Position numbers and translations under genes: made by a program. The notes under the pieces were generated by a model. The model ran no database searches. It was not told the origin of the DNA and saw only the letters and a program-made list of their open reading frames with translations. 64,000 nucleotides of DNA from Sphaerisporangium sp040683095. GTDB taxonomy: Bacteria; Actinomycetota; Actinomycetes; Streptosporangiales; Streptosporangiaceae. Below are positions 24,551 to 33,849 of the stretch, piece by piece. Location of the stretch: NCBI RefSeq assembly GCF_040683095.1, contig NZ_JBFBCI010000013.1:1-64000 (forward strand), written 5' to 3'. Every line of letters begins with the position of its first letter. Positions within the stretch are counted from its first letter, which is position 1.

Positions 24551-27391
24551 TCAGGCGGGCGGCGCCACCTGGGTGCGCGAGCGCACGCCGAGCTTGCGTA
24601 ACACGGTCGCGACGTGGCTCTCGACCGTGCGGGTCGACAGGAAGAGCACGTCGGCGATCTCCTTGTTCGTCCGGCCGAGCGCGACCAGGCGGGCGACCTC
24701 CGTCTCTCGCTGGGAGAGCGCGGTGGCCTTCCCGCGTGGGGAGGGCGCGGCGGCCTTGCCCCGCCGTCCGCGCGGAAGCTGGAACTCCACGCCGATGTCC
24801 CGCAGGACTCGGCGGCAGCGGGCGGCGTCGTGGGTGGCGCCGAACTCCCCGTACCGCTCGGCCAGTTCGGCGAAGGCGGCCCCGGTGGCGGGGTCGCCGA
24901 CCGCGAGCATGGCCCGCGCCTCGCCCTCCCCCGCCCGCGCCGCCGCGTACGGCTGGGGCATGACGGCGTACGCCTCACGGGCGCGGGCGAAGTGCGCGGC
25001 GGCGTCGGCGTGCCGCCGTTCCGCGGCGGCGAGCGCGCCCCGCGCGGAGTCCAGCGCGGCGTGCGCGGCCGGCGAGATCTTGTCGGCGACACCGGCGGCG
25101 TACTCGGCGACCAGTCCGGCGGCCTGCTCGGTCCGACCGGCCCAGGCCAGCGCGTTGACGGCGGACGGCACAAGGTAGGCGCCCCACACCCACACGCCCT
25201 TGCGGCGCAGTCGGGCGACCGCGCGCTCGGCCTCGGCGACGGCCTCGTCCAGCGCGCCCCTGGCCAGGTGCAGCTCGATCATCCCCCCGCCGGCGGCGTC
25301 CACGACGGGCGCGTACCGGCTGTCGGGGGCGTCGAGCCCGGCGGCGTGGAAGTGCCGGGCGGCGCCGTCCCACTCGCCGGTCGCGAGCGCGAGCATGCCG
25401 AGCACCAGCCAGACGTCCACCGCGATCTGCGGGGTGTCCGCGACCAGCTCGCTCATCGCGATCGCCCGCTCGCGCAGGCCGGCCCAGCGCCCGGTCAGCC
25501 ACTCCATGCGGATCGCCGAGACGTCGACGATGTAGGCGCTGTAGTCGGCCCCGGTCTCGGCGGCCAGGCGCCGTCCCTCGCGGGCGATCTTCTCGGCCTC
25601 GGGGTAGAGGCCGAGCGTGATCAGCGAGTCGTAGAGGTTGGCGTATCCCCGGGCGGCCTCGCGCCGGACCGACATGCGCGTGTCGGCGATCGGCAGGGTG
25701 GCGGCGACCGCGAACGCGTCGGGGGCGCCGATCGCCATCTGGAAGGACGCGCGGTTGGCGAGAACGGCCGTGGCGACCTCGGGGTTGTCCGCGCTCGCGA
25801 CCAGCTTCTCGGCCCGGTCCATCCACTCGGCGTGCTGGTCCAGCGTCTCGGTGCCCCATGGGGGCATCGCGAGGCAGGCCAGGCCGCGCGCGGCCAGCGT
25901 CGGCTGGTCGGTGAGCTCCTCGACGGCGGCCTTGATCTCCGGGCGGCCGCCGACGGTGTCCCCCGCCTGGTTGGACAGCAGCAGCCCGAGGTGCAGCCGC
26001 GCCTCGGCGCGGGCGTCGGGGGACAGGAAGTCGTCGCGCAGCACGTGGCGCAGCAGCCGTACCACCCGCTGGTGCGACAGGCCGCTCCCGGCGAACTTGC
26101 TGAGCTGGAGGGCGAGCGGCCCGCGCTCGGACTCGGGCAGGTCCGGATCGTCCAGCATGCCCTCGAACACCTCGATGGCCAGGGCCATGTCGCCGAGCGC
26201 GGCGGCGCGGTGAGCGGCGGCCGCGCCGTGACGCAGCCAGGACTCGATGTCGCCGGCCTGCCGGGCGTGGAAGGCGAGCTGGACGAGCGGCGGCGAGTCC
26301 ATGGCGGCGAGCGCGCCCATCACCCGCTCGTGCGCCGACCGCCGCTCCGGCCCGGGGATCGCGTCGTATACCGCCTGCTGGGCCAGCGCGTGGCGGAAGC
26401 CGTACCGGCCGCGGGAGTCCTCGTGCAGGACGCCGGCCCGCAGCGCCTCGCCGAGCCCGGCGGAGTCGCCCCCCGCCGCGATGATCAGCTGCTCCCCCGC
26501 GGGCAGCCGCAGCACGGCCGCGACGTGCACGGTGCGCACCGCCGCCGCGGACAGGGACGCCATGCGCTCGGCCATCGCCTCGCGCAGCAGCAGCGGCACC
26601 CCGGCGCGGTCGAGCGCCTCCGGCTCCCCCGGGTCGCGCAGGGACCGCACGACCTCCTCCACCACGAACGGGATGCCCGCGGTCCGCTCGTGCAGGCGGG
26701 TGACGAACCCGGACGACAGGTCCGAGCGGTTCAGCAGCGCCCCGGCCAGATCGCCGACGTCGGTCACGTCCAGCGGCACGAGCGGCACCACCACGCTGGT
26801 GGTTTCCGGGTGGTGCCGGTAGGCGCGGCCAAGGGACGCGCGGGTCGCGCCGTGGTCCTCCCGCCGGTAGGTGATCACGAGGGCCAGCCCGGCGGGCGGC
26901 TGGTCGATGAGGAAGCGCAGCAGGTCGCGGGTGCCGTCGTCGGCCCAGTGCAGGTCCTCGATGACGAGAACGGCCGGCCCGACGGCGGCCAGCAGGGCAC
27001 GGATCGCCCGGAAGACGCGGTGGCGTTCGGCCCGGGGGTCGCCCAGCGGCGGGGGCGCCGGCGGGAGCGCGCCCGCCAGCTCGGGTAAGTAGCCGGCCAG
27101 CGCGCCGGTCACCGGGTTGAGCGCGCCGGGATCCGGGAGCCGGCCGGCGATGTCACGGAGCGCCTCGAACACGGGCCCGTAGGGGAAGGGCTCACGGATC
27201 TGATGGCAGTAACCGAGAAGGACCACCCGGTCGCCGGGCACGTGGCCGAGCGCGGCGCGCACGAGACGGGTCTTCCCTATGCCGGCCTCACCCTCCACCT
27301 GCACGACCGCCGGAGGGCGGGCGATCACATCGATGACTGTCCGTAGTTCCGAAGCACGTCCGACCAGTGCGAGCGAAGGCACGCTGCTCAT
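24551..27391 (-). CDS. Large ATP-binding LuxR-family (LAL) transcriptional regulator
   Basis: 946 residues, the usual size for LAL regulators. N-terminal AAA/STAND ATPase with Walker A G-E-A-G-I-G-K-T (34-41) and Walker B V-L-V-I-E-D-L-H-W-A-D-D (about 138-149); a long helical TPR-like middle; and a C-terminal LuxR helix-turn-helix (about 890-940) with L-S-Q-R-E-T-E-V-A-R-L-V, N-K-E-I-A-D-V-L-F-L-S and T-V-E-S-H-V. Such proteins activate catabolic or secondary-metabolite operons in response to unknown ligands. Its target is not evident; it is not next to a biosynthetic cluster. The start ATG 27391 is followed at once by the expected L-V-G-R-A-S-E-L. Confidence 0.93.
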   Translation of the reverse strand: MSSVPSLALVGRASELRTVIDVIARPPAVVQVEGEAGIGKTRLVRAALGHVPGDRVVLLGYCHQIREPFPYGPVFEALRDIAGRLPDPGALNPVTGALAGYLPELAGALPPAPPPLGDPRAERHRVFRAIRALLAAVGPAVLVIEDLHWADDGTRDLLRFLIDQPPAGLALVITYRREDHGATRASLGRAYRHHPETTSVVVPLVPLDVTDVGDLAGALLNRSDLSSGFVTRLHERTAGIPFVVEEVVRSLRDPGEPEALDRAGVPLLLREAMAERMASLSAAAVRTVHVAAVLRLPAGEQLIIAAGGDSAGLGEALRAGVLHEDSRGRYGFRHALAQQAVYDAIPGPERRSAHERVMGALAAMDSPPLVQLAFHARQAGDIESWLRHGAAAAHRAAALGDMALAIEVFEGMLDDPDLPESERGPLALQLSKFAGSGLSHQRVVRLLRHVLRDDFLSPDARAEARLHLGLLLSNQAGDTVGGRPEIKAAVEELTDQPTLAARGLACLAMPPWGTETLDQHAEWMDRAEKLVASADNPEVATAVLANRASFQMAIGAPDAFAVAATLPIADTRMSVRREAARGYANLYDSLITLGLYPEAEKIAREGRRLAAETGADYSAYIVDVSAIRMEWLTGRWAGLRERAIAMSELVADTPQIAVDVWLVLGMLALATGEWDGAARHFHAAGLDAPDSRYAPVVDAAGGGMIELHLARGALDEAVAEAERAVARLRRKGVWVWGAYLVPSAVNALAWAGRTEQAAGLVAEYAAGVADKISPAAHAALDSARGALAAAERRHADAAAHFARAREAYAVMPQPYAAARAGEGEARAMLAVGDPATGAAFAELAERYGEFGATHDAARCRRVLRDIGVEFQLPRGRRGKAAAPSPRGKATALSQRETEVARLVALGRTNKEIADVLFLSTRTVESHVATVLRKLGVRSRTQVAPPA

Positions 27392-27556
27392 CGACAGCTC
27401 CCAGGGTAGGGATTTCGGGACTCCCCGGCCCAGTTATCCCCATACCTTCGGCGAAGGTCAACCCCTCCCTGTAACGGCCTTGTTGCGGATCCCGTCAAGT
27501 CGGGCGTCACTCTGTAAGACATCCGGACACGGAGGGTGGCTGCCCCTCGTGCGGCG

Positions 27557-30500
27557 TCAGGAGCCGGGCGTGAAGACGTGGTCGACGAGGCGGGCGGTCG
27601 CCTTGCCGTCGTCGCGAGGAGCGTAGGTGCGGACGAACTCCTCGTAGCGGTCGGTGTAGTCGCCGGCGAGCGCGTCGATCAGGCGCACGGCCTCGATCAC
27701 GTCCGCGGCCTCGGCGAGCAGGGGGCCGGGCGCCTCGGTGCGCAGGTCGAGGTAGAGGCCGCGGGAGTTGCGGTAACGCTCCAGGTCGTAGCCGAAGAAG
27801 ACGATCGGACGGCGGGTGACGGCGAAGTCGAAGATCACGGAGGAGTAGTCGGTGATCAGGACGTCGGCGATCAATAATAGATCGGCCATATCCGGATAAG
27901 TCGTGACGTCGATGGCGAACGGGTACTCGCGGGTCATCGGCCCCGGGCGCACCAGCGAGTCCGGGCCGGGAACCACCAGACCCACGGCCGCGGGCGCCGC
28001 CTGCATCGTGTGCCCCCGGACCAGCAGGACATGGTCACGGCCGAGCACCCGCCTGGCCTCCGCCAGGTCGAGACGCACCGAGCTGTTCCTGCGGTCGTGG
28101 TCGCGCCACGTCGGCGCGTACAGCACCACCCGTTTGCCGGCCGGGATCCCGAGATCGCGCCGCACCGCCGCCGCCAGCTCGGCGCGGTCGGAGGACACCA
28201 GGACATCGTTGCGCGGGTACCCCGACTCCAGGATCTCGCCGCCGTACCCGAACGCGCGGCGCAGGATTCCGGATGCCCATGGGCTCTGGGTGACCAGAAG
28301 ATCCCAGTTCGCGACCTCGGCGGCCTGCCGGTACCACGCGGGCGGCCGAGGCTCGCGGGTCATGTGCCGCTGGTCGCCGCCCACCTGCTTGAGCGGGCTG
28401 CCGTGCCAGGTCTGGACGCAGAGCTGGTCCTCACGGGCACGAAACCACTGCGGCAGCAGCGTGTTGGTCATGATGTGCCGGGACCGGGCCAGCGCGGTGT
28501 AGTGCTCGCGGCTGCCCTCGCGGACCACCGTGGGCGTGATGCCCGGGCCGAGGCCGAGCGCCGCCGAGTCCGGCGGGACGAACGCGCCGTCCTTGACCAC
28601 CCAGATGTGCTCGCGGTCGTCGCCCCGGCGCAGCCGCTCCTCGTAGACCGCCCGCGCGCTGTCGGAGTACGACCTGCCGTCGAACGAGACGTACACCGTC
28701 GCGTCGCGCAGCTCGCGGCGGCGCTCGGCCGGGTAGTGGACGCGGCGCGTCGACCACAGGCCGACCGCGCCCTTCTCGTCGCCCGGAACGTGCTCGGCGG
28801 CGACGATGACGGGCACGTCGAAGCGGGTCGCCACCAGGCGGTACTCGCGGTCGCCGACGATGTGGACGCCCTCGTCCAGCGTGTCGAGCAGGCGGTGGTC
28901 CACCCGCAGCGGGGCCGTGGTGCCCTTGCCGCCGGCCACCGACAGGCTCCAGGCGCCGGACGCCAGCGCGACCGCCGACCCGAACCTCGGCATCGCGCCC
29001 GGGGCGACGCGCACCGAGAACTCCGGGCCGGACCGGGTGAGCCGGACCCGGTACGCCAGGCCCGCGCGCTGGCGCAGCACCAGCTCGCGCGGCCCGGGGT
29101 CGGGGTCGTGGTAGGTGCCCGCGAGGGTGAGCGCGCCGTCCTCGCCCCACTCGGCCGAGGTGATCACCGGCCACACGCGGTGCGCCGACACCACGGCCCG
29201 GTCGCGGCGGTCGCGCAGGACGGTGACCTCGCTGCGGTCCAGGCCGATGCGCGTCTCGGCGTCGTCGTCCATCATCACGGGGGCGGCCGGGTCGCCCTTG
29301 GGCTCGATCCACAGCCGGCGGGCGTCTCGCTCCTTCATCAGCGCGGCGACGGCGAGTGGCACCGAGAAGTTCGTACCGCCCTCGGCCGGGGTGAAATCGG
29401 CCGCGATGCGGTGGCCGCCGAGACGGGCCCTGCCCTTGGTCGCCGTCATGCCCGGCAGGAAGCCCCTCAGCTCGATCTGGTCGCCGTCGTGGACGACGCC
29501 GGTCAGCTCGGCGCGGGTGGGCTGGAGCACGATCTGCAGCACGCGGTCGGACGTCCAGGCCGGGCGCACCCACCAACCGGGACCGACGCGCAGCCCCGCC
29601 GGGCGCTCGGTGCGGCCCATGACCGGCCCCCGCACGGCGCCGGTCGCCCACGCGCCCCGGCTCCAGATGACGATGTCGGCGCGCCAGGTCGTCGTGTCCG
29701 GGACCAGGGGACGGCGGCGCAGCAGCCGCCTGGCGCCGTGGTAGGCGGCGCGGATGGCCGCGCGCCAGCGCAGCGACCACGGCCGCACCTCGGCCACGAA
29801 CCCCGCCCAGTCGTAGTTGCAGCCGGGCTCGGCCGACCCCCACGTCGCCTCGGGGCGGTAGACGCGGCGGGTGCGGGCGGCGATCGGCGGCAGCCCGCGC
29901 GGGCCGCGCAGCACCACCGTGGCGCGGTTCAGGCGGCGGCTGCGCACCGAGAGCCCCACGAGGTAGGCGTGGCCGGTGACGCGGAGCCGCCCGTCGTGCC
30001 AGGACACGTCGGACACCTCGGTCACGGGGACCAGGTCCGACCCGCGCAGCCGGAACAGCGAGCGCGGCGCCTCGACGGGCAGGTCGGCGTACCAGCGCAG
30101 GCCCCTGCGGACGCGCTTGACCGGCTCGCCCGTGGCGGCGACGAGCCCGGCCAGCTCGCCGCCCTCGGCGAGGGCCGCGGGGTCACGGTTCTCGATCAGA
30201 TGGTAGGCCAGGCGCCGGGCCACCGGCAGGGCGCGCTTGACCGAGGGGTCGACGCCGGAGAGGTAGTCGCGCAGCAGATCGATCGCCTGCCGCAGGCGGG
30301 TGGCGTCCCTCTTGGCGGCGGCCTCCAGACGCAGGGCGAGCGGCCCGTTCAGCGCCTCGGCGTGCAGCCGCCGGCGCTCCGCGCGCGAAAGCCCGTGGGA
30401 GGTGACGGCCGCGATCAGCGCGTCGAGCGGCTCTCCCTTGTCATACAGGTCCTGGGCGGCCCGGAGCCGATCGGCGACTTTATCGACGCTGTCGACGCTA

Positions 30501-30562
30501 TCGACACTGTCGCCGGTGTCGACGCTGTCGCCGGCCTGCGCGGGCGTGGCACCGGTGGCCAT
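27557..30562 (-). CDS. CDP-glycerol:glycerophosphotransferase family protein (teichoic-acid type)
   Basis: 1001 residues. The C-terminal 400 residues carry the CDP-glycerol glycerophosphotransferase domain: Q-T-W-H-G-S-P-L-K-Q-V-G-G-D, W-A-S-G-I-L-R-R-A-F, L-Y-A-P-T-W-R-D-H-D and D-V-L-I-T-D-Y-S-S-V-I-F-D-F. The N-terminal 550 residues are beta-rich and unrecognised, a common extended form in actinobacteria. The extreme N-terminus has a short repeat of D-S-V-D units (residues 12-27). These enzymes polymerise glycerol-phosphate units onto wall or lipid carriers at the cytoplasmic membrane face. Starts at ATG 30562 with GGAAAGGCGG upstream. No other wall polymer gene is adjacent, so the exact product is uncertain. 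Confidence 0.85.
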   Translation of the reverse strand: MATGATPAQAGDSVDTGDSVDSVDSVDKVADRLRAAQDLYDKGEPLDALIAAVTSHGLSRAERRRLHAEALNGPLALRLEAAAKRDATRLRQAIDLLRDYLSGVDPSVKRALPVARRLAYHLIENRDPAALAEGGELAGLVAATGEPVKRVRRGLRWYADLPVEAPRSLFRLRGSDLVPVTEVSDVSWHDGRLRVTGHAYLVGLSVRSRRLNRATVVLRGPRGLPPIAARTRRVYRPEATWGSAEPGCNYDWAGFVAEVRPWSLRWRAAIRAAYHGARRLLRRRPLVPDTTTWRADIVIWSRGAWATGAVRGPVMGRTERPAGLRVGPGWWVRPAWTSDRVLQIVLQPTRAELTGVVHDGDQIELRGFLPGMTATKGRARLGGHRIAADFTPAEGGTNFSVPLAVAALMKERDARRLWIEPKGDPAAPVMMDDDAETRIGLDRSEVTVLRDRRDRAVVSAHRVWPVITSAEWGEDGALTLAGTYHDPDPGPRELVLRQRAGLAYRVRLTRSGPEFSVRVAPGAMPRFGSAVALASGAWSLSVAGGKGTTAPLRVDHRLLDTLDEGVHIVGDREYRLVATRFDVPVIVAAEHVPGDEKGAVGLWSTRRVHYPAERRRELRDATVYVSFDGRSYSDSARAVYEERLRRGDDREHIWVVKDGAFVPPDSAALGLGPGITPTVVREGSREHYTALARSRHIMTNTLLPQWFRAREDQLCVQTWHGSPLKQVGGDQRHMTREPRPPAWYRQAAEVANWDLLVTQSPWASGILRRAFGYGGEILESGYPRNDVLVSSDRAELAAAVRRDLGIPAGKRVVLYAPTWRDHDRRNSSVRLDLAEARRVLGRDHVLLVRGHTMQAAPAAVGLVVPGPDSLVRPGPMTREYPFAIDVTTYPDMADLLLIADVLITDYSSVIFDFAVTRRPIVFFGYDLERYRNSRGLYLDLRTEAPGPLLAEAADVIEAVRLIDALAGDYTDRYEEFVRTYAPRDDGKATARLVDHVFTPGS

Positions 30563-30633
30563 CGGGGAGGCACCGCCTTTCCAGGTCTACCGCAAAGGGC
30601 GTTCCTGGAATGGTAATGCGCATTCTTGAGAAC

Positions 30634-30936
30634 TCACGGATGATCACAGAGCCATCGGGCGTGGCGCATGTCGGCCCGCTCGCCCCGCAGCGGCGTGCCC
30701 TCGTCCCGCCAGAAGGCCAGGCACCTGGCCTCGTGGCCGGGCGGCGCGGTCCCGTCGGCGTGCACGACCCGCCACCACGGGACGCCGCCGCCCCAGGTGG
30801 ACATCACCCGGCCGACCTGCCGCGGGCCGCCCTCTTCGAGGTACTCGGCGATGTCGCCGTACGACATGACCTTGCCCGGCGGGATGCGCTCGACGACGTC
30901 GAGCACCCGTTCGGCGAAGGGCGTCGGATCGCTCAC
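30634..30936 (-). CDS. MGMT-family alkyltransferase-like (ATL) DNA repair protein
   Basis: 100 residues from GTG 30936 (GGAAGGA five bases upstream). The sequence F-A-E-R-V-L-D-V-V-x-x-I-P-P-G-K-V-M-S-Y-G-D-I-A matches the DNA-binding part of O6-alkylguanine transferases. The active-site P-C-H-R is replaced by P-W-W-R-V-V, so the acceptor Cys is gone. This is the hallmark of ATL proteins, which bind O6-alkylguanine and hand it to nucleotide excision repair. It overlaps nothing essential; the hypothetical gene at 30990 lies just upstream on the same strand, so the two may be co-transcribed. Confidence 0.9.
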   Translation of the reverse strand: MSDPTPFAERVLDVVERIPPGKVMSYGDIAEYLEEGGPRQVGRVMSTWGGGVPWWRVVHADGTAPPGHEARCLAFWRDEGTPLRGERADMRHARWLCDHP

Positions 30937-30989
30937 GTGGTCCTTCCGGGGGTTCCTCTCGGGCGCTCGCGGCGCGGGCGCGGGGCCCG

Positions 30990-31364
30990 TCAGGCGGCCC
31001 ACTGGACGGGGCCCTGGGAGAGGATCTCCTCCAGCTTGCCGAACTCGTAGACCGTCTTGCCGTTGACCTGCTCGACGATACCGTCGCGGATGACGTAGGC
31101 CTCTCCGTCCTCCCCGACCAGACTGCCGCCGACCAGCGCGGCCAGACGGGCGAGCTGGGCGACGTTCCAGTCGGACGCCGGCTCCCCGTAGAGGCGGCCC
31201 TGCCAGACGGCGACGCGGTGCTCGGCGTCGCCGTGACGGGCGATCACCTCGGCGTCCTCGGGTGTTCCCCGCAGCTCCAAGCCGGCGTCGGCCGACGCCG
31301 TCGCTCGCGTGAGCTCGGCGTAGGCGAGCGGCGATTCACGTTGTACGCGCAACTCGTATCCCAC
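30990..31364 (-). CDS. Conserved hypothetical protein
   Basis: 124 residues, no signal peptide or membrane segment. It contains Y-E-L-R-V-Q-R, then G-D-A-E-H-R-V-A-V-W-Q-G-R-L-Y-G and a C-terminal D-G-I-V-E-Q-V-N-G-K-T-V-Y. I do not recognise a named family; the composition is that of a small soluble alpha/beta protein. It precedes the ATL gene by 53 bases on the same strand. Confidence 0.7.
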   Translation of the reverse strand: MGYELRVQRESPLAYAELTRATASADAGLELRGTPEDAEVIARHGDAEHRVAVWQGRLYGEPASDWNVAQLARLAALVGGSLVGEDGEAYVIRDGIVEQVNGKTVYEFGKLEEILSQGPVQWAA

Positions 31365-31488
31365 GAGATGGGAACCATAGCGAACCTTTAGCGATCACCG
31401 GTACGGGATCGCGTGCGATCGATATGACCGCATCCGAACTGCTGCCGAAAGGCGGCCGAAAAGCATTCGAATCGCCGCCATCACGTGA

Positions 31489-32709
31489 TCATCGGCGTTC
31501 CGCGCGCCGCGTGAGCACCACCACGCCCGCGCCGAACCCGACGAGCCCGAGCAGCACGCCGGCGCCGTACACCCACAGCCGCACCGGATCCGGCCCGGGG
31601 CGCGCGGGCGGGGGCGAGGTCGCGCCCTTCCCGAAGTGCAGGCCGCTCTGGACGGGGACGGCGGAGCGATACCCCGTGAGCTCGCCCGCCTTCCGCAGCG
31701 CGGCCGCCGCGTCGACCACGCCGAAGCCGATCTTGTCGTCGTAGCTGCCTGCGGGTTTGCCGCGCGTGGTGGTCGCGAGGGCGCGGGCCACCAGCTCGGG
31801 GCCCAGTTGCGGATATTTCGCCTTTATCAGCGCGACCACCCCGGAGACCAGGGCCGTGGACACGCTGCTGCCCTCCAACAGGACGTACCCGCCGCCCGCC
31901 TTCACCGCCGGCACCGCCACCCCCGGCGCGCCCACCAGCACCGACAGATTGTCACTGCTGAAAGCGGCGTGCTTACCCAGCCGGTCCACCGCGCCGACCC
32001 CGATGACCCCGGCGAACCCCGCGGGAAAGCTCCAGAACGACGTCCCGTACTTGCGCGCCGCCACCGAGTCGCCGTCGTTGCCCACCGCCGCCACCAGCAC
32101 CACGCCCTGCTCCAGCGCGTACGCGACCGCCTGGCGGTCGGCCCGCTGCGGGACGTACTCACCCAGCGACATGCTGATCACCCGCGCGCCGTTGTCGGTC
32201 GCGTAGCGCATGGCGCGCGAGATCGGCGTCTCGGCCGGCGCGCCCAGCCCGTCGTCGGGGTTGACGAGCTGGTACTCGGGCTGGTCGGTGAGCACCGGGA
32301 TCGACAGGATGCTCGCGTCCGGCGCCAGGCCGGTCAGGCCGCCGTCCCGCCCCGAGCCCGCGATCAGGGACGCCATCGCCGTGCCGTGCACGCCCACCGG
32401 AGGCGCCGCGCCGTCGTAGGTGTCCGAGCGCAGATCGGGGCCGACGGTCACCTTGCCCGCGAGCTCGGGCACCTTGGCGTCGACCGCGCTGTCGATCACC
32501 GCGACGGTCACGCCCGCGCCGCGCGTGACCTGCCAGGCCTGCTCGGCGTTCAGCGCGTCCAGCACCCAGCGCTGGGCGCCGCGCACGTCGTCGGACGCCA
32601 CCGAAGGGTCCGCCACGGCCGGCGGCGCCGGCAGCAGGCCCACGAGCGCCATCGCCCCCACGGCCGCCACCGCCCGGCGCAGGCCGCCGGCCCTCACGCA
32701 CCTCAACAC
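31489..32709 (-). CDS. Mycosin-like S8 serine protease (type VII secretion type), copy A
   Basis: 406 residues from GTG 32709, which overlaps the upstream stop by seven bases (GTGTTGA). Signal peptide about 1-33, subtilisin-type catalytic triad D73 (V-I-D-S-A-V-D), H108 (V-H-G-T-A-M-A-S-L) and S282 (G-S-S-V-S-T-A-L-V-S-G), oxyanion N211, then a Pro-rich stretch and a C-terminal membrane helix (about 375-398) ending in R-R. This is the layout of mycosins, membrane-anchored subtilases tied to ESX secretion. The usual G-T-S around the catalytic Ser is G-S-S, and D-S-G is D-S-A, both mild deviations. No Ecc or EsxAB genes lie in the window. Confidence 0.88.
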   Translation of the reverse strand: MLRCVRAGGLRRAVAAVGAMALVGLLPAPPAVADPSVASDDVRGAQRWVLDALNAEQAWQVTRGAGVTVAVIDSAVDAKVPELAGKVTVGPDLRSDTYDGAAPPVGVHGTAMASLIAGSGRDGGLTGLAPDASILSIPVLTDQPEYQLVNPDDGLGAPAETPISRAMRYATDNGARVISMSLGEYVPQRADRQAVAYALEQGVVLVAAVGNDGDSVAARKYGTSFWSFPAGFAGVIGVGAVDRLGKHAAFSSDNLSVLVGAPGVAVPAVKAGGGYVLLEGSSVSTALVSGVVALIKAKYPQLGPELVARALATTTRGKPAGSYDDKIGFGVVDAAAALRKAGELTGYRSAVPVQSGLHFGKGATSPPPARPGPDPVRLWVYGAGVLLGLVGFGAGVVVLTRRAERR

Positions 32710-33617
32710 GCGTTCCCCTGGGTGCAGCGCGGGATGTCGGGAGGCGCCGAGAGCTCGCGGCCGATGCGGCCGGCGATGGACTGGGCGGCCGGCCACAGCT
32801 CGCTGTGGGTGATCTCCTCCCGGGAGATGGCCTCGCGGGTACGCCCGTCCGCGTAGCCCGCGGTGGTGAAGACGATGTACGGGCCCGCGCCGACCCAGCC
32901 CGTGCGCTGGCGCTGCGCCGCCCCGAACGACTCGGTCACCGTGCCCGGGAACGCCACCGGCCGCACGCCCACCCGGTCGTCCACGGGGAGCTGCCCCGCC
33001 GTCCGCGCCCGCGTCTCCTCGTCGGCGAGCACGGCGACCCCGACGGTCACCACGAACGAGGAGGTCTGGTCGACGTAGGTCGCCCGCAGCATCGTGCGGC
33101 AGCCGAACTGCCGCAGCACCGAGCCGACGGGCGCGTCCACGACCGCGGGGCACGGCGCCTCCGGGGCGATGCCGACCCGCCTGGCGTACTGCCGGACCCG
33201 GGACAGGCCGACGTACTCGATCTGGGGAGGGAACACGGCGTCGGCCGGCCAGGTGTACCAGCGCCGGGCGACGTCCTCCTGGGAGTACCGGGCGCGCTCG
33301 GCGAACGTCAACGGCCGGGACCGCGTCTCCTGAAGGGTGCCCACGACGCCGAGCAGCACGTCGGTGGCCGCCACGGCGAGCAACGTCCCCATGATCAGCA
33401 GGAAGAGGGATCGAAAACGGACCCCGCGTTCGAGCGCCAGGCGATCCTGGAACTCGCGCAGGCTCGCGGCGCGGGCCCGCGAGCCCATCCACGGCCGCGA
33501 CGCCCCGGAGGCCGCCCCGTGCGAGACGCCACCTGAAGGAAGCCGCCCCCTGAAGGACGTGCCTCTGCCGCGCGGGGGCCAGGGCGCCGGCCGCGCCCGT
33601 GGCTCTTCAGGCGACAT
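32703..33617 (-). CDS. Membrane-anchored exported protein paired with mycosin A
   Basis: Up to 304 residues (ATG 33617; ATG 33488 is a possible later start). A basic cytoplasmic N-terminus of about 65 residues is followed by one membrane helix (about 71-92) and an outer domain of about 210 residues with paired Cys. The domain shares W-x-x-W-P-A, V-F-P-P, R-V-G-I, C-R-x-x-L-R-A-T-Y and G-P-Y-x-V-x-x-T-A-G with the protein at 35175-35876, so the two are paralogues. The family is not recognised. The stop overlaps the mycosin start by seven bases, so translation is coupled. A role as partner, substrate or inhibitor of the protease is inferred from that pairing only. Confidence 0.8.
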   Translation of the reverse strand: MSPEEPRARPAPWPPRGRGTSFRGRLPSGGVSHGAASGASRPWMGSRARAASLREFQDRLALERGVRFRSLFLLIMGTLLAVAATDVLLGVVGTLQETRSRPLTFAERARYSQEDVARRWYTWPADAVFPPQIEYVGLSRVRQYARRVGIAPEAPCPAVVDAPVGSVLRQFGCRTMLRATYVDQTSSFVVTVGVAVLADEETRARTAGQLPVDDRVGVRPVAFPGTVTESFGAAQRQRTGWVGAGPYIVFTTAGYADGRTREAISREEITHSELWPAAQSIAGRIGRELSAPPDIPRCTQGNAC

Positions 33618-33849
33618 ACTCCGATGCTACGTCGGCGCCCGCTTCCGGGGTTCCGCACGCGCCCTCGCCACCCCTCGTGTTCCGTCGGCGTCGCCCCGCC
33701 CTGTCGGTCAGGTCGCCCCGTGCGGATCCGTGGCCGGACGCCTCTTCGCCGCACGTGAACGCCCTTCCGCGCACCTTCCCGCCACGCCGTGTCCCATTCC
33801 GGGATCCGGCCGGTTTTTCGTCATGTGCGCGGACTTCCCGGCGGGGGGA
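33618..33849. other. Intergenic region between the two mycosin pairs
   Basis: About 230 bases with no convincing gene, presumably holding the terminator of pair B and the promoter of pair A. I saw no clear operator or strong hairpin. Confidence 0.4.

Noticed and set aside
24614..27088. Long plus-strand frame opposite the LuxR regulator
   Set aside because: The opposite strand has Walker motifs and a LuxR helix-turn-helix. This frame has no recognisable domain.
28010..30616. Long plus-strand frame opposite the glycerophosphotransferase
   Set aside because: No motifs, biased composition. A shadow of the real gene.
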